DNA from: Pseudomonadota bacterium | Lineage (GTDB): Bacteria; Pseudomonadota; Alphaproteobacteria; UBA2136; UBA6156 | Direction: 5' to 3' | Length of the DNA stretch: 64,000 bases | Assembly: GCA_016125035.1 (NCBI GenBank) | Contig: WGMN01000004.1 | Coordinates: 1 to 64,000, forward strand | Shown: one piece after another, positions 31,477 through 40,270 of the stretch | Numbering within the stretch: the stretch's first letter is position 1 | How the letters are laid out: each line of letters opens with the position of its first letter | Made by a program: the position numbers and the translations under genes | The notes under the pieces: generated by a model | What the model was told of the DNA's origin: nothing | Seen by the model: the letters and a program-made list of their open reading frames with translations, nothing else | Database searches by the model: none

Positions 31477-31836
31477 TTAACCCGCCCAGGGAGTGGCGTA
31501 GAAGTAGACCATCAGCCCGCTGAGCAGCGAGAGGATGACCGCCATGCCGCGGTAGACGAACCAGCCTGCGTTGGCGATGCTGTAGCTCATCTCCCGGAGC
31601 ATCTGCGCGCCGCCCAGCCCTTCGTCGCTGCTGAGCGGCGGCGGAGTGGAGGCTTCGTTGGTAATTTCTACGCAGCGCTTGATGTTGTAGATGATCAGCG
31701 CGGCCATGAGGGCCAGGCCGAGCCATTCGGCGTTGCCGCCCAGGTGGATGAGGAGATTTTGTGCCAGCAGGGCGCAGAAGCTCCAGAACATGTACCAGGG
31801 CAGGCTTTTGAAGAGGGATTCCGAAGAGGTGCGCAT
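31477..31836 (-). CDS. Small membrane protein, unknown
   Basis: A 119-residue protein with hydrophobic helices (about 13-33, 37-52 and 95-116) and a polar loop between them. No family is recognised. The start at 31836 is preferred over the track's 31872 because GGAG lies 8 bases before it. It is divergent from atpB. Confidence 0.6.
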   Translation of the reverse strand: MRTSSESLFKSLPWYMFWSFCALLAQNLLIHLGGNAEWLGLALMAALIIYNIKRCVEITNEASTPPPLSSDEGLGGAQMLREMSYSIANAGWFVYRGMAVILSLLSGLMVYFYATPWAG

Positions 31837-31960
31837 GCGGCAGTCTCCATGGGGGGCAAAGGAATGAATCAAACGATGGGACAGGTGCTACGTATACTAT
31901 GGAGGCAAGGTGTTGGGAAGTGTTGACGCGGGAGAGGGGCGTTGGTAAGAACGCAGGCGT

Positions 31961-32692
31961 ATGAACCCGCTGCACCAGTTTGAAGTTGCCCCGTTGTTCC
32001 CCCTTATGGTGGGCGGATGGGACCTTTCCATTACCAATCAGGCCTTGTGGACAGGCATTGCGGTGGCGATGGTGATTGCGCTGTTTAGCGCCGGAGTGGC
32101 GCGCATGCGCCTGGTGCCCGGCCGGTTGCAGAGCTTTGTGGAGCTGACGGTGGGGTTCATCCAGGACCTTTCCGGAGGCATTGTGGGGCCGAAGGGGGTG
32201 GCGTTCTTCCCGCTGATTTTGACGGTGTTCCTGTTCGTTTCATGCCTGAACCTGGTGGGCATGCTGCCCCATGCCTTTACCGCCACCAGCCAGATCACCA
32301 CCACCGGCTACATGGCCGTGCTGGTGTTTGCCATGGTGCTGGTGGTGGGGTTTGCCACCCAGGGGTTGCACTTTTTGGCGATGTTTTACCCCCACGGCAC
32401 GCCGTGGTGGCTGGCGCCGCTGATCGTGCCGCTGGAGTTGATCTCATTTTTGGCGCGCCCCTTTACCCTGGCGATACGTTTGACCGCCAACATGGTGGCC
32501 GGGCACGTGCTGCTGAAGGTGTTTGCCAGCTTTTGCATTATGCTGATGGGCTGGTTCACCGTCAGCCTGGCCGCGCCGTTTGTGATGTTGCTGGCGATCA
32601 CCGCGCTGGAGCTTTTTGTGGCGTTGTTGCAGGCCTACATTTTTACCGTGCTGACCTGCGTTTATCTGAACGACGCCTTGAACGGGCATTAG
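31961..32692 (+). CDS. atpB: ATP synthase F0 subunit a
   Basis: A 243-residue subunit a with six membrane helices. It forms the two half-channels that lead protons to the c-ring. The essential Arg is in the fourth-helix motif (FTLAIRLTANMVAGHVLL). The C-terminal helix pair carries FVALLQAYIFTVLTCVYL. It is first of the atpB-atpE-atpF group; atpI is not directly upstream. A two-unit heptamer array follows the stop. Confidence 0.97.
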   Translation: MNPLHQFEVAPLFPLMVGGWDLSITNQALWTGIAVAMVIALFSAGVARMRLVPGRLQSFVELTVGFIQDLSGGIVGPKGVAFFPLILTVFLFVSCLNLVGMLPHAFTATSQITTTGYMAVLVFAMVLVVGFATQGLHFLAMFYPHGTPWWLAPLIVPLELISFLARPFTLAIRLTANMVAGHVLLKVFASFCIMLMGWFTVSLAAPFVMLLAITALELFVALLQAYIFTVLTCVYLNDALNGH

Positions 32693-32696
32693 GCCA

Positions 32697-32710
32697 GGTT
32701 GTAGGTGGTA
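32697..32710. repeat. Short heptamer array (GGTTGTA GGTGGTA)
   Basis: Two heptamers just after the atpB stop, of the same family as those at 9724, 28716 and 44764. Confidence 0.7.
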
Positions 32711-32801
32711 GGGGGTTTTTGGCCCTTGCCTCTGGCCCGAGGGTTGGGTATAAGGGCCCAAGTTTTGCAAAAACCGTTAACAAACCGAGGATAAAGACCC
32801 C

Positions 32802-33065
32802 ATGGAACCCACCGTTGTGACCCACGCCGCCGCTGCCGCCGATTTGACCATGCTGAAAGCCATTGGTGCCGGTTTGGCCGCCTGCGGGATGATCGGCGCA
32901 GGGATTGGTTTGGGGATCGTGTTCGGCAAGTTTTTTGAAGCCGTGGGCCGTCAGCCCGCCGCCGAAAACATTTTGAAGACCTACCTGTTCATCGGCATGG
33001 CGCTGGTGGAAGCCATTGCGCTGTTCGCCTTTGTGATCGCCATTATGGTGATGTTTGTTCTTTAA
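32802..33065 (+). CDS. atpE: ATP synthase F0 subunit c
   Basis: An 87-residue two-helix hairpin. The polar loop is GRQPAAE and the ion-binding Glu lies in GMALVEAIALFAF. Ala rather than Ser or Thr follows the Glu, which fits proton rather than sodium coupling. GAGGATAAAG lies upstream of the ATG. It lies 110 bases after atpB and 42 before atpF. Confidence 0.97.
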   Translation: MEPTVVTHAAAAADLTMLKAIGAGLAACGMIGAGIGLGIVFGKFFEAVGRQPAAENILKTYLFIGMALVEAIALFAFVIAIMVMFVL

Positions 33066-33106
33066 GGCCTAAAACAACCAAGCCAAGCACCTAAGAGGGC
33101 GCCCTT

Positions 33107-33601
33107 ATGCAGCTGTTTGTGATGACCTACCTGGAAAGCCAGTACTTTTGGACCACGGTGGCGTTTTTGATTCTGCTGGGGGTGATGTGGAAGTTTGTGG
33201 TGCCGGCCGTGCTGGCCACCCTGGACGCCCGTGCCGCCAAGATTGCCGGCGACCTGGATGCCGCAGAGCGCAGCCGCCTGGACGCCGAGGGCGTGCTGGC
33301 CGACTACAACGCCAAGCTTACCCAGGCCAAGAAGGAAGCAGGCGAGATCGTCAGCCGTGCCCGGGCAGAGGCCGAGGCGCTGGCGCAGGAGCGCATCCAC
33401 CAGGTGGAAAGCGACCTGGCGCGTAAGGCTGATGAGGCAAGGAAGAGCATTGCCGCCGCCAAGGCCGAGGCGCTGGGTGCCGTGCGCGCCGAAGTGGCCG
33501 AAATGGTGGTGCAGGTGAGCGAAAAAGTGCTCAAAGGCAGCGTGGACGCCAAGGCAGCCAAGAAATTGACCGATGAGGCTTTGCGTAAGGAATTGAATTA
33601 A
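33107..33601 (+). CDS. atpF: ATP synthase F0 subunit b
   Basis: A 164-residue b subunit with one N-terminal membrane helix (about 15-35) and a long coiled-coil stalk (45-155) that links F0 to F1. Alphaproteobacteria usually carry two b-type genes (b and b') here; only one is seen. Gene order atpB-atpE-atpF without F1 genes is typical of the class, where F1 lies elsewhere. A terminator follows. Confidence 0.92.
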   Translation: MQLFVMTYLESQYFWTTVAFLILLGVMWKFVVPAVLATLDARAAKIAGDLDAAERSRLDAEGVLADYNAKLTQAKKEAGEIVSRARAEAEALAQERIHQVESDLARKADEARKSIAAAKAEALGAVRAEVAEMVVQVSEKVLKGSVDAKAAKKLTDEALRKELN

Positions 33602-33619
33602 TTAGGTTATTTTGCAAGG

Positions 33620-33641
33620 CGGGGCGGAAGCCCCGTTTTTT
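33620..33641 (+). terminator. Terminator after atpF
   Basis: CGGGGC, loop GGAA, GCCCCG, then six T. Confidence 0.92.
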
Positions 33642-33719
33642 GTTGACCCGGGAGGGGGTTTTGCCCTAGATGGGCGCGAAAAGCTTGGTCGGAACCAAGC
33701 GCAATGGAAGGATTTGACG

Positions 33720-33974
33720 ATGAAGAGCGATATTCACCCGGTTTACCACATGGTTGAGGTGCAAATGACCGATGGCAGCACCTACAAGACCCGCACCACC
33801 TGGGGCCAGGAAGGCGAGACCCTGCAATTGGTGATCGACAGCAAAAACCACCCCGCCTACACCGGCGAGCGCAAGATTTTGGACAGCATGGGCCGCATGG
33901 AGAAATTCATGAAGAAATACGGCGCCAGCGAAAAGAACGTGGTTGCTGCGGCCGCCCCCGAACAGAGCGCCTAA
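33720..33974 (+). CDS. rpmE: 50S ribosomal protein L31
   Basis: An 84-residue L31: it begins [20 protein letters not shown] and contains [14 protein letters not shown] and [20 protein letters not shown]. The zinc-binding cysteines of the C+ form are absent, so this is the zinc-free form. A short Ala-rich tail extends beyond the usual end. GAAGGA lies 8 bases before the ATG; the track ORF starting at 33612 is too long. It is flanked by terminators on both sides. Confidence 0.95.
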   Translation: MKSDIHPVYHMVEVQMTDGSTYKTRTTWGQEGETLQLVIDSKNHPAYTGERKILDSMGRMEKFMKKYGASEKNVVAAAAPEQSA

Positions 33975-33993
33975 GTGTGGAATTACAAAAAAT

Positions 33994-34015
33994 GCCGCCC
34001 GAGGGCGGCTTTTTT
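33994..34015. terminator. Bidirectional terminator between rpmE and cheW
   Basis: GCCGCCC and GGGCGGC form the stem, with TTTTTT after it on the plus strand and AAAAAA before it, so it serves both convergent genes. Confidence 0.9.
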
Positions 34016-34027
34016 GTGCGGGCGGGA

Positions 34028-34546
34028 TTAGGAGGATTTTTCCAGCGCGTTGATCTCGTCGTGGCTGAAGACTTTGCGCATGTCGATGTGCACGATCATT
34101 TTATCTTCATGGTTGGAGATGCCCTTGATGTATTCTGACCCGATGGAGCCGGCCACCAGGGCGGGCGGCGGGTTGATGGTATCGGTGGGGATGCGTTCCA
34201 CCTCGCGCACGGCATCCACAATAAGGCCGATGACCATGTTGTTGCCCAGTTCCACCACGATGATGCGGGTGTCTTCGCCGGCTTTCTCGGACGTGAGGCC
34301 GAAGCGTTTGCGTAAATCCACCACCGGGATGATCTGGCCGCGCAGGTTGATGACACCTTCCACGAAGGGCGGGGCTTGCGGCACAGGGGTGATGGTGGTC
34401 ATGCGGATGATCTCGCGCACGTCGAGGATGGGGAGGGCGAAGATCTCGCCAAAGAGCTCGAAGGTGACCAGTTGCTGCAGAGCGGAGTTGCTGCAGAGCG
34501 GACATGACCTCGGTTTTATTACGCGCGGCCGGCGCGGTGTTGGCAT
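34028..34546 (-). CDS. cheW: CheW chemotaxis coupling protein, start region frameshifted
   Basis: A CheW domain that links receptors to CheA: VTFELFGEIFALPILDVREI, then VINLRGQIIPVVDLRKRFGL and IDMRKVF. The natural N-terminus would be MLNANTAPAARNKTEVMSAL, followed by QQLVTFE, from the ATG at 34553. A 16-base tandem duplication (34471-34502) now puts that ATG out of frame. The open frame can still be entered from the ATG at 34546, giving MPTPRRPRVIKPRSCPLCSN before the CheW fold, so a working protein is possible. AAAGG lies 8 bases before 34553. It is divergent from fliI. Confidence 0.85.
   Translation of the reverse strand: MPTPRRPRVIKPRSCPLCSNSALQQLVTFELFGEIFALPILDVREIIRMTTITPVPQAPPFVEGVINLRGQIIPVVDLRKRFGLTSEKAGEDTRIIVVELGNNMVIGLIVDAVREVERIPTDTINPPPALVAGSIGSEYIKGISNHEDKMIVHIDMRKVFSHDEINALEKSS
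34471..34502. repeat. 16-bp exact tandem duplication in cheW
   Basis: GTTGCTGCAGAGCGGA occurs twice in a row. Removing one copy joins the ATG-containing frame to the CheW frame and yields MSALQQLVTFELF. Confidence 0.95.
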
Positions 34547-34593
34547 TGAGCATGGGGCGAGCCTTTGTTTTTTTTGGCCCCTGGTGAAGAGCC

Positions 34594-36000
34594 TTGTTGC
34601 AAGTGATTGTAACGGCGGCGGCGGGGGTGGGCAAGTGGGCCCGAGCCGTGGCACCATGCGGTGTGGAATTGCAGCAACTGCCAGACCTGACCGAACGCCT
34701 GGGCAAGGTGCCCATGGGCCGCGTGTATGGCCGCGTTTGCGGTGTGGAAGGGCTGGTGGTGAAAGTGGCCGGGTTGGGTGAGGTGGCGATGGGCAGCCGC
34801 TGTAGGATATTGGACATACCCGGAGAGGGGCAGGGGGCCGCCCGCATGGGGGAAGTGATTGGCTACAATGACGGCACCACCTTGTTGATGCCTTACGGCG
34901 CGCTGGACGGCATTGCCACCGGCAACCGTGTGTACCCCGACCCGTTGCCGCCGACGGTACGCATTAACCACAGTTGGATCGGCCGGGTGGTGAACGGTTT
35001 GGGCGAACCGCTGGACGGCAAAGGCCCGTTGGCCCACCACGGCGGCGAAGACCGCGCGCTGAAGGCCGGGCCGCCGCCGGCCTTCCAGCGTGGCATGGTG
35101 GGGGCCAAGATGGACACCGGCGTGCGGGTGCTGAACACCATGTTACCGCTGTGCGAGGGGCAGCGGTTGGGCATTTTTTCAGGCAGTGGGGTGGGCAAGA
35201 GTGTGCTGATGGGCATGCTGGGGCGCCACAGCAATGCCGAGATTACGGTGATCGGGTTGATCGGCGAGCGTGGCAAGGAGTTGAACGAGTTTATTAAAGA
35301 ACAGCTGGGTGAGGCCGGGTTGGCGCGCAGTGTGTTGATAACCGCCACCGGCGACGAGCCGCCGCTGATGCGCCGCATGGCGGCTTATCTGACCATGGCG
35401 GTGGCCGAGTATTTTAGGGATTGCGGCTTTAAGGTGCTGTTGATGATGGACAGTGTGACCCGCCTGGCCCAGGCGCAGCGCGAGATTGGCCTGGCCAGCC
35501 GCGAGCCGCCCACCACGCGCGGCTACACGCCCAGTGTGTTTGCCGAGTTGCCGCGGTTGCTGGAGCGTGCCGGGCCGGGTGTGGGCAAGGGGATGATCAG
35601 CGCCATTTTTACGGTGCTGGTGGAAGGGAGTGACATGGAAGAGCCGGTGGCCGATGCGGTGCGCGGGATTTTGGACGGGCACATTGTGTTGACGCGGCAG
35701 CTTGCAGAGCGCGGGCACTTCCCCGCCATTGACGTGTTGCAGAGTGTGAGCCGCATGGTGCCCAAGTGCCTGACGCCGCAGGAGAACGAGTTGGTGATGA
35801 AGACCCGGCAGATGCTGGCTGTTTATAATGACATGGAAGAGTTGATCCGCCTGGGGGCTTATGTGAAGGGCAGCGACCCGCAGGTGGATGAGGCGATTGC
35901 CAGGATGCCGAAGCTGGAAGCCTTTTTGTGCCAGAAGCCGGAAGAGAAAACCACCATGCCGGAGAGCTTTAAACAGCTGGGCGCAGCACTGGCGGGATAG
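34594..36000 (+). CDS. fliI: Flagellar export ATPase FliI
   Basis: A 468-residue ATPase of the F1-beta/FliI family that powers export with FliH and FliJ. The N-terminal barrel (about 20-95) precedes the catalytic domain, with Walker A SGSGVGKS (about 193-200), Walker B LLMMDSVTRLAQAQREI and GYTPSVFAELPRLLERAGPG. The C-terminal helices end at 468. The start is uncertain: the TTG at 34594 has GAAGAG just before it, and there is no early ATG. It is followed by fliJ after 8 bases. Confidence 0.96.
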   Translation: MLQVIVTAAAGVGKWARAVAPCGVELQQLPDLTERLGKVPMGRVYGRVCGVEGLVVKVAGLGEVAMGSRCRILDIPGEGQGAARMGEVIGYNDGTTLLMPYGALDGIATGNRVYPDPLPPTVRINHSWIGRVVNGLGEPLDGKGPLAHHGGEDRALKAGPPPAFQRGMVGAKMDTGVRVLNTMLPLCEGQRLGIFSGSGVGKSVLMGMLGRHSNAEITVIGLIGERGKELNEFIKEQLGEAGLARSVLITATGDEPPLMRRMAAYLTMAVAEYFRDCGFKVLLMMDSVTRLAQAQREIGLASREPPTTRGYTPSVFAELPRLLERAGPGVGKGMISAIFTVLVEGSDMEEPVADAVRGILDGHIVLTRQLAERGHFPAIDVLQSVSRMVPKCLTPQENELVMKTRQMLAVYNDMEELIRLGAYVKGSDPQVDEAIARMPKLEAFLCQKPEEKTTMPESFKQLGAALAG

Positions 36001-36008
36001 CCTAGGCG

Positions 36009-36431
36009 ATGGCGCAAAGCACGTTGCCGACGCTGATAAAAATTGCCGAGCGCAAGGTGGAGGATATTCAGCTGGAGCTGGGCCGCACCGCCCGCGCGCT
36101 GGAGGCTGTGCGCAATGACATGGCCACGCGGGAGGAAGCCATGGAGAAGGCTTTTGCAGACGCGGTGGGAAGCGATGACTTGAGGGAGTTGCAGGCGGTG
36201 GGGGCCTTCCGCGAGCGGTTGACGCGCGAGGTGAACCAGTTGCGCGAGATTGAGGCCGGGCTGGTGCAACAGGAGGCGGCGGTGCGCAGCCGCCTGCAGG
36301 AGGCTTTTTTGGAACAGAAGCGTTACGAGCTTTTGCAGCAGCGCAAGGAGATGGCCGAGAAAAAGGCCCACGACCGCAAGGCGCAGGCGGTGTTGGATGA
36401 TTTGGGGCAAAAGAAAGTTATTGGTAATTAG
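36009..36431 (+). CDS. fliJ: FliJ-like flagellar export protein
   Basis: A 140-residue coiled-coil protein with a Gln/Glu/Lys/Arg-rich heptad pattern through most of its length. FliJ helps FliI by fitting into the ATPase ring. The assignment is by size, coiled coil and place after fliI. The last residues (KKVIGN) and the stop codon are written by the left arm of the inverted repeat at 36416, so the C-terminus has been replaced or extended by the repeat. Confidence 0.8.
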   Translation: MAQSTLPTLIKIAERKVEDIQLELGRTARALEAVRNDMATREEAMEKAFADAVGSDDLRELQAVGAFRERLTREVNQLREIEAGLVQQEAAVRSRLQEAFLEQKRYELLQQRKEMAEKKAHDRKAQAVLDDLGQKKVIGN

Positions 36432-36529
36432 TTATTAGTGATGAGTGGCAAGCTTCCTCAGCAAGCAGATTAACCGCAAGGCAGTGGAGGCTGCACTTAC
36501 TAATCACTAATAACTAATTAACAATAACT
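36416..36529. repeat. Inverted pair of AT-rich heptamer arrays (long hairpin)
   Basis: Two 27-base arms (36416-36442 and 36503-36529) are reverse complements with one mismatch. Each arm is itself built of heptamers of the AGTTATT / AGTGATG type. A 60-base core separates them. The element covers the fliJ stop and separates the convergent fliJ and cheR genes, and could end both transcripts. It is strongly AT-rich against the genome. Confidence 0.9.
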
Positions 36530-36536
36530 CAATAGA

Positions 36537-37556
36537 TTAGACGTTGTACTTGGGGGTTCCCGGCGGGGCTTTGGTGTAGGCGATGGCCGCGGAGTGGGTT
36601 TTGTCGGGCTTTAAGAGGTGGCGCTGGCCGTAGATGTTCTCGGAGTGGCCGAGCAGGGTGAAGCCGTCGTCCACCATGTTCCCGACCATGTTTTTGACCA
36701 CCTTCTCTTTGCTGGCTTCGTCGAAATAGATGAGCACGTTGCGGCAGAAGATGATGTCGAACTTGCCCAGTGCGCCGGTGCGCGCGGCGTCGGTGAGGTT
36801 GCCCTCCTGGAAGCGGCACAGCGATTTGACCTCGGGCTTGAGGGCCCATGTTTCCGTGCCGACGCTGCCCGTGGATGTGCCGGCATCGTGGACGAAATAC
36901 TGCTGCAGCAGTGCCGGAGGCACGTTGCGGATATTGTACTTGCGGTAGACGCCGGCGCGGGCTTTGGCCAGTGCGTCGTGGCAGATGTCGGTGCCCACCA
37001 GCTCGAATTGCAGGTCTTTGCCGATGAGGCCGAGGTCTTTGAGCATGAGGGCGATGGTGTAGAGCTCATCGCCGGTGGAGGAGGCGGCGCTCCAGATGCG
37101 GAACTTGAGCTGGCGCTGGGCGCGGCGCGCGAAGACCAGCGGCATGAGGATTTCATCCCGGAAGGCCTGGAGCTGGGGCTCGTGGCGGAAAAAGAAGGTT
37201 TCGTTGATGGTGATCTCATCGACCAGGAAGCCGTACTCCGCACGGCCGGAGGGGCTATCGAGGTAGGTGAGGTAGGCGTCGAACCCTTTGAGCCCCAGGG
37301 CCTGGACGCGGTTATCGAGCTTGGAGGCGAGGAAGTAGGACTTGTTGGCCTCGAAGCGCATGCCGGAGAGGTCGTACACCATGGTGGCGAACTTTTGGAA
37401 TTGGGCGTCGGTGAGTTGGGGGCGGGGGGCGCTGGTGCGTGGTGCGGCCGCAGGTGTAGCGGCAGGCGCGGCGGCGGCCGCAGACGGGACAGGGGAAGGT
37501 GAGGCGATGGCCATGACTGGGAACCTGCGTGAGGCAAGTGTATTTTGCAAGGCCAT
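36537..37556 (-). CDS. cheR: Chemotaxis protein methyltransferase CheR
   Basis: A 339-residue CheR that methylates glutamates of chemoreceptors with S-adenosylmethionine. It has an N-terminal helical domain (about 48-115) after a ~45-residue Ala/Pro-rich extension. The catalytic domain contains ITINETFFFRHEPQL, the SAM-binding region FRIWSAASSTGDELYTIALML and FDIIFCRNVLIYFD. The SAM loop reads AASSTGDE where AGCSTGEE is usual; the change is conservative. The start may be 37556 or 37514. Confidence 0.95.
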   Translation of the reverse strand: MALQNTLASRRFPVMAIASPSPVPSAAAAAPAATPAAAPRTSAPRPQLTDAQFQKFATMVYDLSGMRFEANKSYFLASKLDNRVQALGLKGFDAYLTYLDSPSGRAEYGFLVDEITINETFFFRHEPQLQAFRDEILMPLVFARRAQRQLKFRIWSAASSTGDELYTIALMLKDLGLIGKDLQFELVGTDICHDALAKARAGVYRKYNIRNVPPALLQQYFVHDAGTSTGSVGTETWALKPEVKSLCRFQEGNLTDAARTGALGKFDIIFCRNVLIYFDEASKEKVVKNMVGNMVDDGFTLLGHSENIYGQRHLLKPDKTHSAAIAYTKAPPGTPKYNV

Positions 37557-37598
37557 GTACGGCTTTAGCGAGGGGGGTGTGGCTTTGCGTGGAGGCGC

Positions 37599-39704
37599 TT
37601 AGGCCGAGGTGGGCAGCGGGGCGGGACTGCTTTGCAGCATCTCGGCCAGGGGGTTGACGGGGAAGGGCGAGCCGACCTCTACCGTGATGCCGCCGGACAT
37701 GCCGTATTGCCCTAAAGTGGCGGAAACCAGCGCTTGCAGGCCGGCGATGAAGCCTTCTTCCGGGGGGGTGGCGCGGCGCAGCTTGAGCCAGATTTCCGGA
37801 TATGCAACGAGGCCGTCGAGCTGCACCTCGCCCATTTGGGACAGCGACATTTGCATGATGAAGCGGGTGCTGGTGGAGCTGCGGGGGTTTTCGTCCTTCT
37901 TCTCCCGGCGCCAGAAAAAACCGCCCTGCCGAGGGTCTTCCGCCGGGGATTCCACATAGGGGAAGAGCATGCCGCGCCAGGGGCTATCTGGCGCCGGCTG
38001 GTGCAGTTGGGCGAGGTGCTGGATATCGCCCGTGAAGGTAACGCCCATGGCGCGCAGGAGGGTGGTGGCTTCGCGGCCGAAGGCTTCTTCCGGCCGGTTG
38101 GTGCGCAGGGCCTCCATGAAGTGGAACAGCCCCGGCAACAGGGCAGACAGCTGGGGCAGACGTGCCATGAGGCTTTGCGCCAGTTGCGGCGATTGGCCTT
38201 GCAGCAATTGCAGCCCCTGGCTGAGCGCCGGCCATTGCTGCGCCAGGTGGGTGAGGGTGAGCGTGCGCTGCGCGGCGGGGGTGAGGTTGAGGCCCAGCAC
38301 CGTGGCCAGGCTGGTGGCGCCTGCTTCTACCCGGGCGGAAAGTTGGGTGCCGGCGGGAAGCTGCCCGGTGAGCGCCGCAGGTAGGTTGACCGCCAGCGTG
38401 CGCCCGGCAAAGGCCTGCGGCTGTGCCACGGTGAGCAACGGTTGGCCTTGCTGGTTGGTGCCGGTGAGTGTGCCTTCCACCACCGTGCCCGGCGGCAGCG
38501 GCGCCTGGGTGGTTTGCGCGGCGGTGGGGGCGGGGCTGCCGGTGGGGGTTTGCGGTTGCGGCGTGTGTTGCGTGGAGGCCTGAACCTGCAGGACCTGGGC
38601 GGGACCGGTGACGGTGGGGAACTCGACCACGAGCGTGCTTTCCACTGGGATGGGTGTAGGGGATTGAAGCACGGCCTGGTGCCCGGTGGCAAGGCGCAGA
38701 AATTGCCCGGTAAGCCCTTGAGGGGTTTGGCCTTGTGGGCCGGGCAAGGGCTGCGGCTGGGCGGAGGTGACGCGGGCGGCCAGCGGCGTGTTGACCGGAA
38801 CCGGCGCTGCGCCGCCGGGGTTGATGAGCACGTGCAGGGCAGAGAGCGCGGGAGGGGTGAAGGGTTGGGCCGGGCGGCCGGTGGCGGCGACCCCGGCGGT
38901 GAGCACGGCCACGGGCGCGGCCTGAGGGGTGGCGCGGTTGGGCAGCAGGGTGAGGGACAGAGGTTGGCGCAGCGGCAGGGGGGTGGGGGATTGCAGTTCT
39001 ACTTCAATGGCTTGTTGAGGGGTGGCGGTGGGCGCCAGGGTGCCGCGGGTGGGGGAGGTGAGGGTGAGGGTGGAAGGCTGGTTGAGCGGGAGGTTTGTTT
39101 GTGTGAATGAAATTTCAAGCGGCCCAGAAGGGACTTTTTGTTGCGTATTTGTAATGAAAGTGGCGTTTATGGCGTTTATAATTTCGTTGGTGGAATTTGT
39201 TTGCGGGAAAAAGGTTGCCGTAGGGCTGCTGATCGCTGCGGAAAGCGGCGAAACGCTGCCGCCGGGGGAGTTGGCGGCGGTAGCAAGGGGAGCTGCCGCT
39301 GCGGTGGGTGGCAAGGCGGAGGAGGGGAGGGGAGATGAAGTCGGTTGTTGGACATTGGAGGAAGGGGTGGGGGCGAGGATTCGTACGACAAGTGCGGCCG
39401 AAAGGGAGGGGGTGGCGGCGGTGGAGCCGGGAGGCGTGGTGAACTGGGGCGGCAGCGGGTTGGGCAGGGCCAGCCGGGTGCCGGGCTGGGGCGGCGGCAG
39501 GGAGGTGGTGGTGGCCTGCACCTGTTGGCCATCTGGCGTGGAGAGGGTGAGGTGGCCATCTGCCGAGGAGGAGGTGACGGTGAGTTGCTGGCCGGAGGCC
39601 GAGGGCGGCAGGGGGGCGAGAAGCTTGAGTTGGAGCGAGGCGCCGGAGAGTGCGCCGGCCTGGGGTGGGATGGGCAGCGCGGAGAGGCTGATGGAGGTGC
39701 TCAC
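37599..39704 (-). CDS. fliK: FliK-like hook-length control protein
   Basis: A 701-residue protein that is Pro/Thr/Gln/Ala-rich and disordered for most of its length. It ends in a folded C-terminal domain (about 590-690: STSTRFIMQMSLSQMGEVQL, LRRATPPEEGFIAGLQALV) of the FliK hook-length type. FliK measures hook length and switches export specificity. An AT-richer patch (about residues 165-195: NEIINAINATFITNTQQKV) and a 19-base repeat shared with cheA (39244) interrupt the low-complexity region. Low sequence conservation is normal for this family. Confidence 0.82.
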   Translation of the reverse strand: MSTSISLSALPIPPQAGALSGASLQLKLLAPLPPSASGQQLTVTSSSADGHLTLSTPDGQQVQATTTSLPPPQPGTRLALPNPLPPQFTTPPGSTAATPSLSAALVVRILAPTPSSNVQQPTSSPLPSSALPPTAAAAPLATAANSPGGSVSPLSAAISSPTATFFPQTNSTNEIINAINATFITNTQQKVPSGPLEISFTQTNLPLNQPSTLTLTSPTRGTLAPTATPQQAIEVELQSPTPLPLRQPLSLTLLPNRATPQAAPVAVLTAGVAATGRPAQPFTPPALSALHVLINPGGAAPVPVNTPLAARVTSAQPQPLPGPQGQTPQGLTGQFLRLATGHQAVLQSPTPIPVESTLVVEFPTVTGPAQVLQVQASTQHTPQPQTPTGSPAPTAAQTTQAPLPPGTVVEGTLTGTNQQGQPLLTVAQPQAFAGRTLAVNLPAALTGQLPAGTQLSARVEAGATSLATVLGLNLTPAAQRTLTLTHLAQQWPALSQGLQLLQGQSPQLAQSLMARLPQLSALLPGLFHFMEALRTNRPEEAFGREATTLLRAMGVTFTGDIQHLAQLHQPAPDSPWRGMLFPYVESPAEDPRQGGFFWRREKKDENPRSSTSTRFIMQMSLSQMGEVQLDGLVAYPEIWLKLRRATPPEEGFIAGLQALVSATLGQYGMSGGITVEVGSPFPVNPLAEMLQSSPAPLPTSA
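39244..39262. repeat. 19-bp repeat shared with cheA
   Basis: AGCGGCGAAACGCTGCCGC; an identical copy is at 56131 in cheA, and related ones are at 56215 and 19566. Confidence 0.7.
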
Positions 39705-39778
39705 GCAGCAAAGGTAGCATGGGGCGTGCCAGGCGGGGAGGTGGCTGCGCGGCGGAGTGGCGGATTTGTGCGGGAGGA

Positions 39779-39807
39779 GGAACGAGGCACGAGGTAGCGA
39801 GGAACGA
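39779..39807. repeat. Heptamer array (GGAACGA type)
   Basis: GGAACGA, GGCACGA, GGTAGCGA (8 bases), GGAACGA. The same family as at 30535. Confidence 0.75.
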
Positions 39808-40270
39808 GGGAGTGCCCCTGCTTCCCCGAAGAATGGACGGAGTGCGGTGGGGGGTGGGGGGCGTAGCCCCCGGCATTAGAGGGGGGACGGGGGTAACCCC
39901 CGCGAGGCCGCAGGCGCGAAGCGCCCGGCCGCACGCGAGGAGCGTGGCCTTGCCCCGAGCTTGCGAGGGCAAGGCACGCGACGGCGCTATGGCCGGAGGC
40001 CACACGACAGCGGTGCTGACCCACAGATGGTACTTGCCCCTGTGTGGGATGACGGGGATTGCCGGGCCTGGTGGGTTTCCCCTGGGCCCCCGGGCCTGCG
40101 CGGCAGGTTGGGGGGAGCGGAGAGGGAGTATGCGGCGCAGGGCCGAGGGACACGAAGGCCCTAGGCCTGCTGGCATGTGCAGCAAACAGCGGACGCCCAA
40201 AGCTTCAGGAGCGGGGGCCGGTTGCGGGGGCGGGGTTGGCGCCCCATATCTTAGGGATACGGAAATATCC

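Noticed and set aside
39813-40270. RNase P RNA or tmRNA in the structured gap
   Set aside because: The universal core motifs of RNase P RNA (GAGGAAAGTCCGGGCTC type) and a tmRNA acceptor end are absent.
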